Assembly: GCA_039566865.1 (NCBI GenBank)
Contig: CM076952.1
Location: forward strand, 10,622,501-10,686,500
DNA length: 64,000 nt
From: Aurelia coerulea
Lineage: Eukaryota; Cnidaria; Scyphozoa; Semaeostomeae; Ulmaridae
Direction of reading: 5' to 3'
The notes beneath the pieces are model-generated. The model was not told the origin of the DNA. It saw nothing but the letters and a program-made list of their open reading frames with translations, and did not search any database. Numbering within the stretch: position 1 is the first letter of the stretch; every line of letters starts with the position of its first letter. Below are positions 1-9,932 of the stretch, in pieces. The position numbers were made by a program, and so were the translations under genes.

Positions 1-2696
1 TAAGGAAATTATCCTCCTTGGCGATACAAACTGCGACTTTGCAAGCAAATCTGCGGGGCAATTCAGTGACAACAATGCAAGACATCTTCACAGCATGTAC
101 AATCTGTTTAGCTTTACTCAGCTTATTGAGGAGCCAACTAGGGTTACTTTGGAAACGGCTACGCTGATAGATCACATTGCTACGACATGTCCCAATAACG
201 TAGTTGAATCTGGGGTTTTGAAGATTTCGATGAGTGACCATTATATGGTGTACTGTATTCGAAAATTAAATGGCTCCTTCAAAAAAGACCATAAAGCCAT
301 AAAAACACGGAACATGAAAAACTTTTCAGAAGAGGATTTTTTGCAAGACATTGCTTCTATTGATTGGGAGCAAGCTTTAGGAACTTCTGACGAAGTTAAT
401 GAACTTGTTGAGACATTTTCGAATGTGTTTTCCCTTGTGATAGAGAAGCACGCCCCTCTTCGTCAAATTCGAGTATCAGAAAAGTATTGTCCGTGGATGA
501 ATGCTGATCTAAAGAGACTGATCAGGACCAGAGATCGACTGAAAAGATATGCAGTGAAACACAAATCACAGGCTTTGATGAGTTCTTATAGGCAATGTAG
601 AAATCAGGTAAATACCCTGAATGTTGCGCTGAAAAGGCAATATTTCTCTGATAAAATCTTACAGCAGAAGGGTAACATGAAGGAATCATGGCAGACTATC
701 AATCAGCTACTCAATAAAAAGTCAAAGTCGACAAACATAGATAGTTTGAAAGATTCTAACCAAACTGTTTTCGATAAACAAAGAATTTCGGACAATATGA
801 ATGAGTTCTTTTGTTCTGTTGGGAAGAAATTAGCCGCTGATATTGATGTTACCTCTAATCCGCTTCTGTCGGGAGAATATAACATTAATGACGGTGAGAA
901 GACTTTTAACATGAGGGCAATTAACGAAGAAGACATCCAAAAAGCAATGGCTAAGATCAAACTAAAGAAAAGCTTTGGCAATGACAACGTCTCTGGATAC
1001 TTTCTAAAGATTGCATTTCCAGTAATTTCTAGTAGTTTAGTGCAAATATTTAACGTTTCTATTGAAACCAGTACCTTTCCCGATGCTTGGAAAATTGCTA
1101 GAGTTACTCCGATTTACAAAGAAGGGGAAAAGTCAGAAAAATCGAACTATAGACCAATTTCTGTATTGCCTGTCATATCTAGGCTATTTGAGAAACTTAT
1201 CTTTGACCAGTTGTACCAGTACATGAATGAGAATGGATTTCTGTCACCAGACCAGTCTGGTTTCAGAGCTCTACACTCAACTATAACTTGCTTGCTGAAA
1301 TGCACAGATGATTGGTATAACGGCATGGATAAGGGACTTTTGACTGGCATGATCTTTATTGATCTCAAAAAAGCTTTTGACACGGTTGATCATGAAATCC
1401 TTTGCCAAAAACTCGCGCACTATGGTGTACTAAGTAGGGAGCTATCTTGGTTCAAGTCCTATCTCGCTAACAGAAAGCAGTATTGTCGAGTAAATGGTGT
1501 AGATTCTAATATGGGGAGCATCGAGGTGGGAGTCCCACAGGGCTCTTGTCTCGGTCCACTCCTATTTTTAGTGTACATAAATGACCTTCCATGCGTTATA
1601 AAGAACTCTAAAGTGTCTATGTATGCTGATGATACAAGTATTTATCATTTTTCGAAAGACATTACTCAGTTGACCGAGGCTATCAATGAAGATCTACGGA
1701 AACTTGATACGTGGCTAAAGGGGAACAAACTATCCCTCAACGTAACTAAAACCCATTCTATGCTAATTACCACCAAACATAAGAAGAAGCATCTAGAGAT
1801 TTCAAATCAAACTTTCCAACCTTCCATTCGCGAGACTAGAGTCGAAGTTGCAAGTAATACTAAGTACTTAGGTGTTCAAATCGACGAAAATCTCACATGG
1901 AAGGAGCAAATAAAAACAGTCACTGCGAAAGCTTCCCGAGCTATCGGCTTCTTGAAATACGCCAAAAAGTATCTTCCTGCTGGAGTTGTGAAGACTCTCT
2001 ATAGCAGCATCGTGGAGCCTCATTTCCAATACTGTTGTTCTGTTTGGGGTTGCTGCAATTCCACCGACATCTTACAATTGCAGAGACTTCAAAACAGAGC
2101 AGCTCGTGTTGTGACCAATAGTCAGTTCGATGCTCCAAGTAAACCCTTGATACAAAGTTTAGGTTGGCACACGATCAAGGAGCTGATAGATAGACAGACG
2201 AAACTAATGGTTTTTAAATGCATCAACGACCTTGCTCCTACCTATCTTTGCAATCTTTTCACCAAAAAAGCTGATTGCACCGAGCGTAGCCTACGAAATA
2301 CAAACACTGACTTGAGGCTGCCTTTGAAAAGTTCCGCTAATGGACAAAAATGCTTTTCATTCAAGGGTGCAAAAAGCTGGAACAGCCTTTCAACTGAGGT
2401 TAAACAGGCATCTTCGGTCAATGCCTTCAAGAGCCATATTTAGCGTAGACTGCTGTGTAGATAATATATTTTAGATACCCTGTAAATTGATTTCAACACT
2501 GATCATTATTTCTAACATTGTTTTTAATAGATTAATTAGACTTTGACATATTGTAAATAGGTTTTCTCTTTCCTTTGTATTATATTATTATTATTGTATT
2601 GTATCGTTAGATGGAGGGCCCCTTGAAAATCAGCACTTGCTGAAGGGCTACCCTCCCTAAATATGTGAAATCAAATCAAATCAAATCAAATCAAAT
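1..2696 (+). mobile_element. CR1/L2-like LINE, copy 1 (5' end outside window)
   Basis: This is a non-LTR retrotransposon that enters from the left edge of the window and ends in a short direct-repeat tail (AAATC, about six units, 2667-2697). The reading frame occupies 2-2443. The 3' UTR (2444-2666) has a characteristic G/C-rich stem near 2613-2660 (GGAGGGCCCCTTG ... AAGGGCTACCCTCC). The same stem-like 3' end recurs at 3060-3105 and 55921-55962, so these copies belong to one family. The repeat tail rather than poly(A) is typical of the CR1/L2 group. Clade assignment is inferred from general architecture; a phylogeny of the RT would settle it. Confidence 0.9.
2..2443 (+). CDS. LINE endonuclease/reverse transcriptase, 5'-partial
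   Basis: The frame is open from base 2 to the stop at 2441-2443, so the first ATG at 95 is internal. The first residues carry the APE-type endonuclease motif LLGDTNCDF, and the end of the endonuclease reads as LIDHIATT followed by SDHYMVYC. The linker holds KYCPWMNADLKRL. RT motifs follow in order: NYRPISVLP, the palm aspartate in FIDLKKAFDTVDH, GVPQGSCLGPLLF, and the catalytic YADDT near 1622-1636. The C-terminal part has KYLGVQID and the QLQRLQNRAAR helix. No stop interrupts the 814 codons, so this copy could be young. It would reverse-transcribe LINE RNA at a nicked target in the nucleus. Confidence 0.92.
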   Translation, partial: KEIILLGDTNCDFASKSAGQFSDNNARHLHSMYNLFSFTQLIEEPTRVTLETATLIDHIATTCPNNVVESGVLKISMSDHYMVYCIRKLNGSFKKDHKAIKTRNMKNFSEEDFLQDIASIDWEQALGTSDEVNELVETFSNVFSLVIEKHAPLRQIRVSEKYCPWMNADLKRLIRTRDRLKRYAVKHKSQALMSSYRQCRNQVNTLNVALKRQYFSDKILQQKGNMKESWQTINQLLNKKSKSTNIDSLKDSNQTVFDKQRISDNMNEFFCSVGKKLAADIDVTSNPLLSGEYNINDGEKTFNMRAINEEDIQKAMAKIKLKKSFGNDNVSGYFLKIAFPVISSSLVQIFNVSIETSTFPDAWKIARVTPIYKEGEKSEKSNYRPISVLPVISRLFEKLIFDQLYQYMNENGFLSPDQSGFRALHSTITCLLKCTDDWYNGMDKGLLTGMIFIDLKKAFDTVDHEILCQKLAHYGVLSRELSWFKSYLANRKQYCRVNGVDSNMGSIEVGVPQGSCLGPLLFLVYINDLPCVIKNSKVSMYADDTSIYHFSKDITQLTEAINEDLRKLDTWLKGNKLSLNVTKTHSMLITTKHKKKHLEISNQTFQPSIRETRVEVASNTKYLGVQIDENLTWKEQIKTVTAKASRAIGFLKYAKKYLPAGVVKTLYSSIVEPHFQYCCSVWGCCNSTDILQLQRLQNRAARVVTNSQFDAPSKPLIQSLGWHTIKELIDRQTKLMVFKCINDLAPTYLCNLFTKKADCTERSLRNTNTDLRLPLKSSANGQKCFSFKGAKSWNSLSTEVKQASSVNAFKSHI

Positions 2697-3140
2697 CCCT
2701 GCATGAACTGGCTCCGCAATACCTGTGTGACCTCTTCACCCGAAACTCAAAGTGCTCTTTGTATGTCCTGCGTAATACAGAGACAGATTTAAGACTACCC
2801 AAGAAAAAGTCAAGTAATGGGCAAAAATGCTTTTCTTATCGAGGAGCAAAAATATGGAATGGCCTTCCTGCTGAAACCAAACAGGCATCTTCCCTAAATA
2901 GTTTTAAACAATCTATTTAGAAGTTAGTGTTTCTTTTCTTTCATCTTAAACTTTGTAAATTGTTATTAGGTTTTAAAGTTATGGTTTTTATTGTATTTAA
3001 TGGTAGTGTATTTAATCTATTCCTGAGTAATCTTATATTGTAAGTAGCGTTTTTAAGTGGAGGGCCCCTTGTAAAACAGCTCCGGCTGAAGGGCAACCCT
3101 CCTTAAAAGAATCAAATATCAAAATATCAAATATCAAGAT
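2697..3140 (+). mobile_element. 3' fragment of a second LINE of the same family
   Basis: The sequence right after the AAATC tail of copy 1 is a LINE C-terminus in frame (LHELAPQYLCDLF ... ending at a stop at 2918-2920), followed by a 3' UTR with the family stem and an ATATCAA-type tail to about 3140. It closely resembles the copy ending near 55985. Copy 1 therefore appears to have landed inside this older copy, or the older copy was truncated at the same site; the missing 5' part is not seen in the window. Confidence 0.8.
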
Positions 3141-3959
3141 CCTATAGCAACATTTGACGTCGGCTTACTTCATGTTAGACAGATTTGACACCATAAGATG
3201 GATAAATCACCATGATGTTTACCCTGGCACAACAACAGATTTACCCACAATTGGCACGTTCTTGACTTCAATAGCAGCTTAATTATGTTAAAACAATCGT
3301 TTTCTAGAACGAACACATCATTAGCCACGTACTAATAGTGCTCATTATGAAAATAAGTCAACTTTAGAGGATGATGTAATGGGCCTGCACAGAGGTTAGC
3401 ATTTGCAGCATCACCGAAGGTAGAAGGACCGCCCTCCTACACACAGCTACAGATGCAAACGTCGCAGGTGAAGTTGAGAGGAAAGGTACAGAATCCCTGC
3501 AAACAATGGCGCCATTAATTGGGGGAAGGCACGTGATCACACTGAACTAAAACGCATTCATGCATATGATTCTGCACAGAGGTTATTTTCGTGACTGCTT
3601 GTTTCAAATTAGGTGCTCGCAAATAACAACAATTGAAACATTCTGTAGGGTTCTGCATAAGTAATTTTGCGTTATCGTACATCTCACATGACATCTAATT
3701 TGGGACAGATGCACCAATAGTTTTGATGCACGAACTATGGCTTCAAATTTGCGCATCATCCTCATTTCACATAAAGCTCAAAATTGCTTTTCAGGCGATT
3801 GTTGTCCTTATACAAGGCGCTTGATTTTCCATTGTAAGCGACTTTAGCATTAACACTCATCTCTCTGACTTTAGCCAAAGACAGTATCAACGATCATTTA
3901 GGGTTATGAAAAAATCAATATTCACATATTCTTATGCTTGCTTGGCTCAGGACGGACTT
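3141..3959. other. Unassigned spacer
   Basis: No gene is recognisable in these 0.8 kb. A plus-strand frame near 3418-3551 stays open for about 45 codons but shows no known motif. The stretch probably belongs to the GLRX3 intron or flank, or to an old repeat. Confidence 0.4.
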
Positions 3960-4384
3960 TGTAATCATCCAAAAGGATCTTATGTTTGAGATCTATAAAC
4001 ACTAGACCCACAAGCTTTCCAAGATCATTTCTATTGAATGGAGACGCAAAAAGCCGGATTGGCCAGATGAAAAATGACCGTTATCATTCATATATTGGTA
4101 CAGCTGGTTTGTTATTAGTTTTTCAAAGAGCCTTGCGATGACAGGCAAGACTGATATTGGTCTATAGTTAGACTTACCGGCCCTATCTCCATCTTTGAAA
4201 ATTGGAGTAACTCTAGCAACTTTCCATGAGACAGGAAAGTGACTTGTTTCAATAGATGTATTAAACAAGAAAGCAAGCGAGTTTTCAATGAAAGGCAGTG
4301 CAAGCTTCAGAAGGTAGCTAGATATGTTATCAGTCCCAGAGCTCTTTGCTGTTTTAACCTTGGCAAATGCCTCTCTGATCTCCT

Positions 4385-5500
4385 AATAATAATTTTAATA
4401 ATAATAATTTGAAGCTAATTCTCCATTTCGGAGCAGTTACCCTACAACTGGGTACACAAGCTGGTGCTAATATTTGTTTAGGCAATCATTATTTGTAGAA
4501 ATTTTGTAGCGTTTTGTTGATACTTTTGAGTACTTCGGATTCATTTTTAGCCAAACAAGTCTTTTTCATCTTGGGTTTTTGAGAGAAATTTGGACAATCC
4601 CATAAGTGTTCGATGTATTCCTCATGGGACCCACATCTCCTGCAAAGAGAATCAGTAGTGTACTTTCCTTTGTAGTTTGCTCTTAGGTCAACCATGTTTA
4701 ATTTTAATTTCAGTAGGGATGAGGCTTCTTCGCACCTCAGATACTCTTTCATTTCAAACTTACTACCCTTGATAAATCTGAGTTTAGTCTTTTTATTATT
4801 CTTAATATTATGCTCTATGATTATGATAATTTTTTCTCTAACAATTTGTTTTGTTGCTCTTTGGTTAGGTCTTTGATCTGACATTCTTTGAGGTTAATAT
4901 CAATCATTTCTAGGTCATTGATAACTTCTTTATACCAACAATTTGAGAAAGTTAACCTTTTTTGCTCTTCATAAACTATCTTAGTCAATCTACTTTCTTT
5001 CATGTTTAGTATCTTATGGAAGTATATCAATCTTTTCCCTTTAATTCTAAATTCCATAGGCATCAAGCCACATTCAAGGACTATTCCGTCATATGGCATT
5101 GATTGGGGTAGAGAGTCAATTATTGTAACTGCATCTTTTTGCAATTTTTCTAAGTTTTTAATTTGCTTCTTAGTTGAATTAGTCCATGTTTCACATGCAT
5201 ACAGAACTTTGGGCATCAAAATTGCTTCAATCAACTTTATACTGATTTCAAAACTTTGTTTTTTGAATGCCTCCTGCTTAGTAAGGAATTTTATTTCATT
5301 AATAACCCCCATAGCAGAGTTTATTCGTTTATTGATGCTCAAATCGAAGGTTCCTTTGATGTTTTTCAAATCTCCTAGATACTTATATGACTCTGCTTCT
5401 TTAATAATTTGGCCATTTAACATTAAACTTTCTTTTTGAACTTGCACTTCAATAGTCCTGAAATAATCAATAGTCCTTCAATAGTATTTTAGAACTTGCA
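4385..5500 (-). mobile_element. 5'-truncated LINE of another family with CCHC finger
   Basis: This minus-strand insertion has a 3' tail of ATT repeats (4385-4410) and carries the C-terminal part of a LINE ORF in two overlapping frames (5447-4821 and 4884-4489). The first contains YKYLGDLKNIKGTFD and LYACETWTNSTKKQI. The second contains a CCHC zinc finger, CRRCGSHEEYIEHLWDC, near its end. No restriction-like endonuclease follows the finger. CTCCT is duplicated at 4380-4384 and 5501-5505. The 5' junction (5439-5500) holds a partial copy of the adjacent target sequence. The clade is not determined. Confidence 0.82.
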
Positions 5501-6009
5501 CTCCTGCACTTCAATAGTCCTGAAGTGAAATTTTGCCTTACGCTTGTTAATTTCATAGTCACCTGCAAGGAGGAGATTTGGGGCTGGATTGATTCTGTCG
5601 GCAAGATCCTTACCTACTGAGCAAAAGAAACTGTTCATTGCATTAGAAATATCTTTTTTTGTGAACAGTCTCTGAGCCAGACTCTTTAGGACAATCAATG
5701 TTGCTAGACTTTGATCTCTTATTGAGGAATTCATTGATTGCCTTCCATGCCTCTTCATGTTACCTTGACATACAGAGATCTTATTGGTATAATACTGCTT
5801 CTTTAGTTGAATGTCTAGGACATTGACCTTATTACGGACCTGTCTATATGAGTCCATAAGGATTGGGGATTTTCTTTTGGCTGCAGACTCTTTTTAGCCT
5901 ATCCCTGGTCTGCATTAGTTTCTTTAGGTCTTTGTCAATCCAGGGGCAGTATTTCTCAGAGACACGCATTTCAGTCATTGGGGCATGTTTCACTGTGATC
6001 AAAAACAAA

Positions 6010-6330
6010 GGGGTATGGTATTGAAAATGCACGTTTTCTTGGATCTGGGACATGGCATGCAATGCCATCTTCCATAAGAGAGTCCCGGACACTAAACGAC
6101 TTCAAAGGAAAAATTAAAAACTACGATTTTGGTTGGAGCTGTAGACTATGTAAATTGTATATGTTGATAATTTAGGGCTTTTATAGTGGTAGTTTTTAAA
6201 TTGCATACTCTCTTTGTAATATAGATCTAATTTATTTATAAGGTTTTCGGTTGGCATTAATTAGCATCTTAGCAAGAAAAGAGCCAACCTTAACGAAAGA
6301 AATCATTATTAATATTATCATTATTATCAT
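6010..6330 (+). mobile_element. 3' end of a third LINE family, inserted in the LINE at 3960-6612
   Basis: The plus strand encodes a short LINE C-terminus (6014-6172) with LGSGTWHAMPSSIRES and a final WSCRLCKLY, then a 3' UTR and a tail of ATT/ATC repeats at 6303-6330. The host sequence ATCAAA-ACAAA is duplicated on both sides with one base difference, as expected for target-primed insertion of a severely 5'-truncated LINE. The ending resembles LINE C-termini common in invertebrates; the exact clade is uncertain. Confidence 0.78.
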
Positions 6331-6612
6331 ATCAAACAAAATAGGTTTGACCAATTGCTAACGAGAACATCTATGTCATCCGTTTCAGTAAGCAGTTGCT
6401 CTCAACATATGCCAGCCAGCAATTCTTCTTCGTTAAAGTTCTTCATCTTCCGAGTTTTGATCATTTTATGGCCTTTTCTACTGCTCCATGAAATTTCCGA
6501 ATGCAGTAGACCATAAAATGATCACTCAAGGAAATTTGATGAGCTCTGAATTTTACAATGTTTCTGGCACATGTTGTAGCAATATGGTCAATGATGGAAG
6601 AGGTTGTTAGAG

Positions 6613-6773
6613 TACATACATACATACATACATACATACATACATACATACATACATACATACATACATACATACATACATACATACATACATACATACA
6701 TACATACATACATACATACATACATACATACATACATACATACATACATACATACATACATACATACATACAT
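6613..6773. repeat. CATA microsatellite (about 40 units), 3' tail of a LINE
   Basis: A near-perfect run of the tetranucleotide CATA (TATG on the minus strand) covers about 160 bases. It sits at the 3' end of the minus-strand LINE at 6774-7521. Related minus-strand LINEs in this window end in similar short TATG/TACA tails (31537 and 19410), so the run is most simply an expanded retrotransposon tail. All frames through it are open by chance and do not code. Confidence 0.92.
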
Positions 6774-7521
6774 GCGATATTTGTTATTGCAGGTTAAATT
6801 AAAGTCAGCTTATGCTGATGTGGACCTGCATATACTACTAATAAATGAAAAGTTTACCTTTAAAATGTACAGAAATGTTAAAACTGTTCAGTAATAAAAG
6901 TCCTCAAGCCTAGTTTTTAAAATACGAGTTTCAGATTTAAAGGAAAATTTATTTATAAAATCAATATGTAATTTGATGTTGTTCTTGGATTCTTGTGTGT
7001 TCTCTTTCTCTTTTAAACTGTTGTCTATTGCATTCCACAGAAGAGATCCTCCATATCTAAGACTATTTCTGCCCAACTCTCTTTTAAATCGCTTTATGTC
7101 AACTTTTTCCGAGTTCTACTCTCTCGTTTTTCTTAAGGCCTTGAGAGTAGAGCAGGGCAGTTTCCATAAAAAACTGTGTGCATGTAGGTTAACAGCCTTT
7201 CCTTATAGATATAACGTATTGGCTGCCAATTTACTTTGTTCGTTATCTCTTCATTTGTAAGGGTGCTATCTTTGATCTTGTGTATGAGTCTTGCAGCCCT
7301 GCTATGTAGGTTATCAATAGCATCCATGATGACATTAGAACTTGTGCCCCAAACAGAAATACAGTATGTCATTGAACTAGCCACAGTTTTGAAATATATT
7401 CCCTCTTGCATCTTGATGCGTAAATACCTTAGTCTTCTCATCTCTTTAAATTTGCTATTGAAACTATTTGTCACTTTTGTAAGATGAATTTTCCAGTTTA
7501 ATTTGTTGTCTATTTTGACTG
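6774..7521 (-). mobile_element. 5'-truncated LINE, C-terminal part
   Basis: On the minus strand the frame 7521-7133 contains KIDNKLNWKIHL, SMTYCISVWG and LHSRAARLI, the usual order of a CR1/L2-type C-terminus. It is followed by the frame 7076-6888 (RYGGSLLWNAI). A frameshift separates the two parts. The motif GGSLLWNAI and the tetranucleotide tail resemble the nearly full-length LINE at 31537-35203. The 5' boundary abuts the MITE at 7522. Confidence 0.82.
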
Positions 7522-7774
7522 CAATCGCGGACAAAACTCATGAGACACGTTGCTTTTTGGAGGAAATTTTGAGGTAGGGTCCCCCCGCCCCCCATTGCAA
7601 TGTTGGAGGCTGATGAAAATGTCATAGATGAGTTGACAAGTATGTGTTCTTCAAGCAACCAACATTGCAAAGGGGGGAGAGGGGTCATCAGCAGTGTAAG
7701 GTAGTAGTTTGCATGCAGGGAAGACCTTTTTTAACACAAAACTCAGCTGTCCCAACGAGTTTTGTCCGCGATTG
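7522..7774. mobile_element. MITE copy A (CAATCGCGG family)
   Basis: This 253-base element has inverted ends starting CAATCGCGGACAAAACTC, and an internal inverted pair, TGCAATGTTGG ... CCAACATTGCA, flanked by C- and G-runs. A second copy in the same orientation lies at 8870-9133. Three more distant relatives (18832, 20871, 35571) keep the same plan. No coding capacity is present. A target duplication could not be identified. Confidence 0.8.
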
Positions 7775-8869
7775 TCTGAAATTGGTTGAACTTTAAATTG
7801 CTGTAATTTGCTTGCGCGTCTAAATTTCTCGTTGGGATTTGGTGGGAAGCAAGTTGTTTGTTGAATGAAGGCTTGTGTGTGGTTTTATTTATTTTTTTTT
7901 TCCAAATGAGACATTTCAAAGATTGTTGAAAAATGATGATTTTCCCACAAAACCGCAAATTTCAGTGTGTATGTAGAAAAGAGGTGAAATTCTCTGAAAG
8001 TTCGTTTTATTCAGGTAATATATTCCAAATATTACAACCACACCATTATCGATTACATAGCAGCCTGAAATCTAAATTAGGCCAAGCAATGGGCTGACGA
8101 AAGTGATCGACGCTCACTTGACCAGTGTGGGTGAAAACAGCCGTAATTTTCATTGCAGCGTAGTATTTCTAGAAGTTCCATCTTTTTCATGGAAACAAAG
8201 AGATATACAAGGCATTTATCTTTTATCCATTCAGAAAATGCCTACATTTGGCCAACAAAAAGTGATAAACTCCATCGATACTCGCTTTGTTACCTTTAAA
8301 AGAGACAAGTTCAGTTGTTTATTGATAAAAAAGCGACCTTCGTAGACATTTTCATCCCACAATTCTAAATGCAACCGTCGATAGTCTATATTTCAATCCT
8401 AACAAAGAGCTTGACATCCCTGTCACTGTTTGTGTGCATAACCTTGCTTCTCAACATTATTCTGAATTTATCATGAATATATTTTGCTACGCGAGTACAT
8501 ACGAGGACCGTCGCGCTGGGACAATAGGAAGTACAACAATGTTCAGTTTGAATAGAAACATTCAGAAGCCAGACAATATGTGAAACCTGAATTGCAATGA
8601 ATTAATCTTTCCAGGTTCTATGCATTGTGCAGCATTTACGTCATATGTGCAATGAAGCAGCTATTTGCGTCAACATTCACAAATTACATTGGAAACCATA
8701 GTAGTTTCTTGAATTTTGCGACTCTGTACAATCCTTGTTGTTTACACTAAAAATACGAAACTACAATTCCTGGTGGCAGTCCTGGAGACAAAGTTGTCCT
8801 GAAAATTTCAGGTGGTTGCGATAGCGAGTTTTGGAGTTATGCGCACCTGAAGTTTTCAACCCTTTCAGA
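7775..8869. other. Unit between two directly repeated MITEs
   Basis: This 1.1 kb stretch lies between two MITE copies in direct orientation. Its outermost 20 bases are imperfect inverted repeats (TCTGAAATTGGTTGAA at the left; the right end reads TCTGAAAGGGTTGAA on the other strand), so it may be a transposon-like core in its own right. No convincing coding region is seen. Confidence 0.5.
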
Positions 8870-9133
8870 CAATCGCGGACAAAACTCATGAGACACGTTG
8901 CTTTTTCGAGGAAATTTTGAGGTAGGATCCCCCCGCCCCCCCCCCCCCCCCCATTGCAATGTTGGAGGCTGATGAAAATGTCATAGATGAGTTGACAAGT
9001 ATGTGTTCTTCAAGCAACCAACATTGCAAAGGGGGGAGAGGGGTCATCAGCAGTGTAAGGTAGTAGTTTGCATGCAGGGAAGACCTTTTTTAACACAAAA
9101 CTCAGCTGTCCCAACGAGTTTTGTCCGCGATTG
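8870..9133. mobile_element. MITE copy B (CAATCGCGG family)
   Basis: This copy is nearly identical to 7522-7774, with the same ends and the same internal TGCAATGTTGG/CCAACATTGCA pair. It differs mainly by a longer C-run (8931-8951). Its right end sits directly in the endonuclease region of a minus-strand LINE. Confidence 0.8.
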
Positions 9134-9480
9134 TGGTTCCTCAATAAGCTGATTGAAGCTGAAAAACCAATAGAGATCAGGCATGTGCTTTGAATCGTTG
9201 TCTATGGGCTGCTCAGCTTGTTTTGCAGTGAGATCACAATTAGTGTCTACTAAGAGGATTATTCCTTTGCCCTCTTTGTCCAAAAAAAGAAAGAGCCTTT
9301 TCCAGCTTATTGAAAGACCCAACAGACGGTCGCGGGGTGGCCGTTACCAAACGAGAACAAGAACAAGAAAGGACTTGCTTTTAGGTGGTTTAGCCTCAAT
9401 ACAGATGAGTTCCAGGTCATCAGTAGGAACATCAAGACGACGTTTGTACTTGACAGAGCTCTTACATAACTCTTAAAATA
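9134..9480 (-). pseudogene. LINE endonuclease fragment
   Basis: The minus strand reads an APE-type endonuclease with damaged frames: VKYKRRLDVPTDDLELI, EAKPPKSKSFLV, then SFFDK-like and IILLVDTNCDL (the family has LLGDTNCD) and finally FSFNQLIEEP. The sequence stops at the MITE end exactly before the part of the endonuclease that resumes at 6612. It is therefore likely the 5' part of the same LINE copy as 3960-6612. About eight host bases are missing at the junction. Confidence 0.78.
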
Positions 9481-9540
9481 CTTTTCACAATGCAACTATT
9501 TGAAATAAGCCCACGAGAATAGTAAATAATTGACTCTCAC

Positions 9541-9625
9541 CGCATCTTGGTTCTGATGGAGATCCTTTCATGAATAACATGCAGGGTTCACTTTTGATCA
9601 AATTCTTCAGCCTGGCATTCAAGTC
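9541..9625 (-). CDS. GLRX3: Glutaredoxin-3 exon: start of first Grx domain
   Basis: An 85-base exon on the minus strand is bordered by an acceptor (TTCTGCTTTTCAG at 9626-9638) and a donor (GTGAGAGT at 9533-9540). It reads [12 protein letters not shown] then [17 protein letters not shown], which I recognise as the start of the first monothiol glutaredoxin domain of GLRX3 (PICOT). In that family the next residues complete the CGFS iron-sulfur motif; here the exon ends in phase 1 inside the glycine codon. GLRX3 carries [2Fe-2S] clusters in the cytosol, working with BolA2 and the iron-sulfur assembly machinery. The preceding exon is at 35952-36074. The following exon is not found between 1 and 9540, so it must lie outside the window or be lost. 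The assignment rests on family knowledge; a transcript would confirm it. Confidence 0.85.
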
Positions 9626-9932
9626 CTGAAAAGCAGAATATTTTGTAGAAACCCAAACTGTTTCAGAAGTAATACAACCTAGAATTATGACATGTGAAAA
9701 ATAATCATATCGATAAAACAAATTGAAATCTAACATTTTGCAGCGGAAATAGTATCCAATAACTTACTGATAACTTAAAACCCATTGCTAAAACATGATC
9801 CTCTGTGGTACAAAATCTACTTTTTTATGATATGATAGTTGGATTTGGCCCTGGTTGACAATAGACCACTTCACAGAAAGAAAAGGATCATGGGTAAGTA
9901 GGGCAAAAATTGATTCTTCGAACGCATGCATG

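Larger units (their letters stand above)
3960..6612 (-). pseudogene. Decayed CR1/L2-like LINE (host of nested insertions)
   Basis: Read on the minus strand, this is a relative of the LINE at 47715-55985: endonuclease end (SIIDHIATTC, 6500-6612), linker (KYCPWIDKDLKKL, about 5930-5960), then the RT start (NYRPISVLPVIARLFEKL, about 4120-4190) and a truncated end near 3960. Two other LINEs split it at 4385-5500 and 6010-6330; target duplications mark both. A third block starting at 6613 separates it from further endonuclease sequence at 9134-9480, which probably belongs to the same copy. Several frameshifts and an internal deletion after the RT start show that it is dead. Confidence 0.85.

Noticed and set aside
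5002..5439. 145-codon plus-strand frame
   Set aside because: It is the antisense shadow of a LINE coding region on the minus strand.
6461..6894. Frames reading MYVC or TYIH repeats
   Set aside because: These are translations of the CATA microsatellite.
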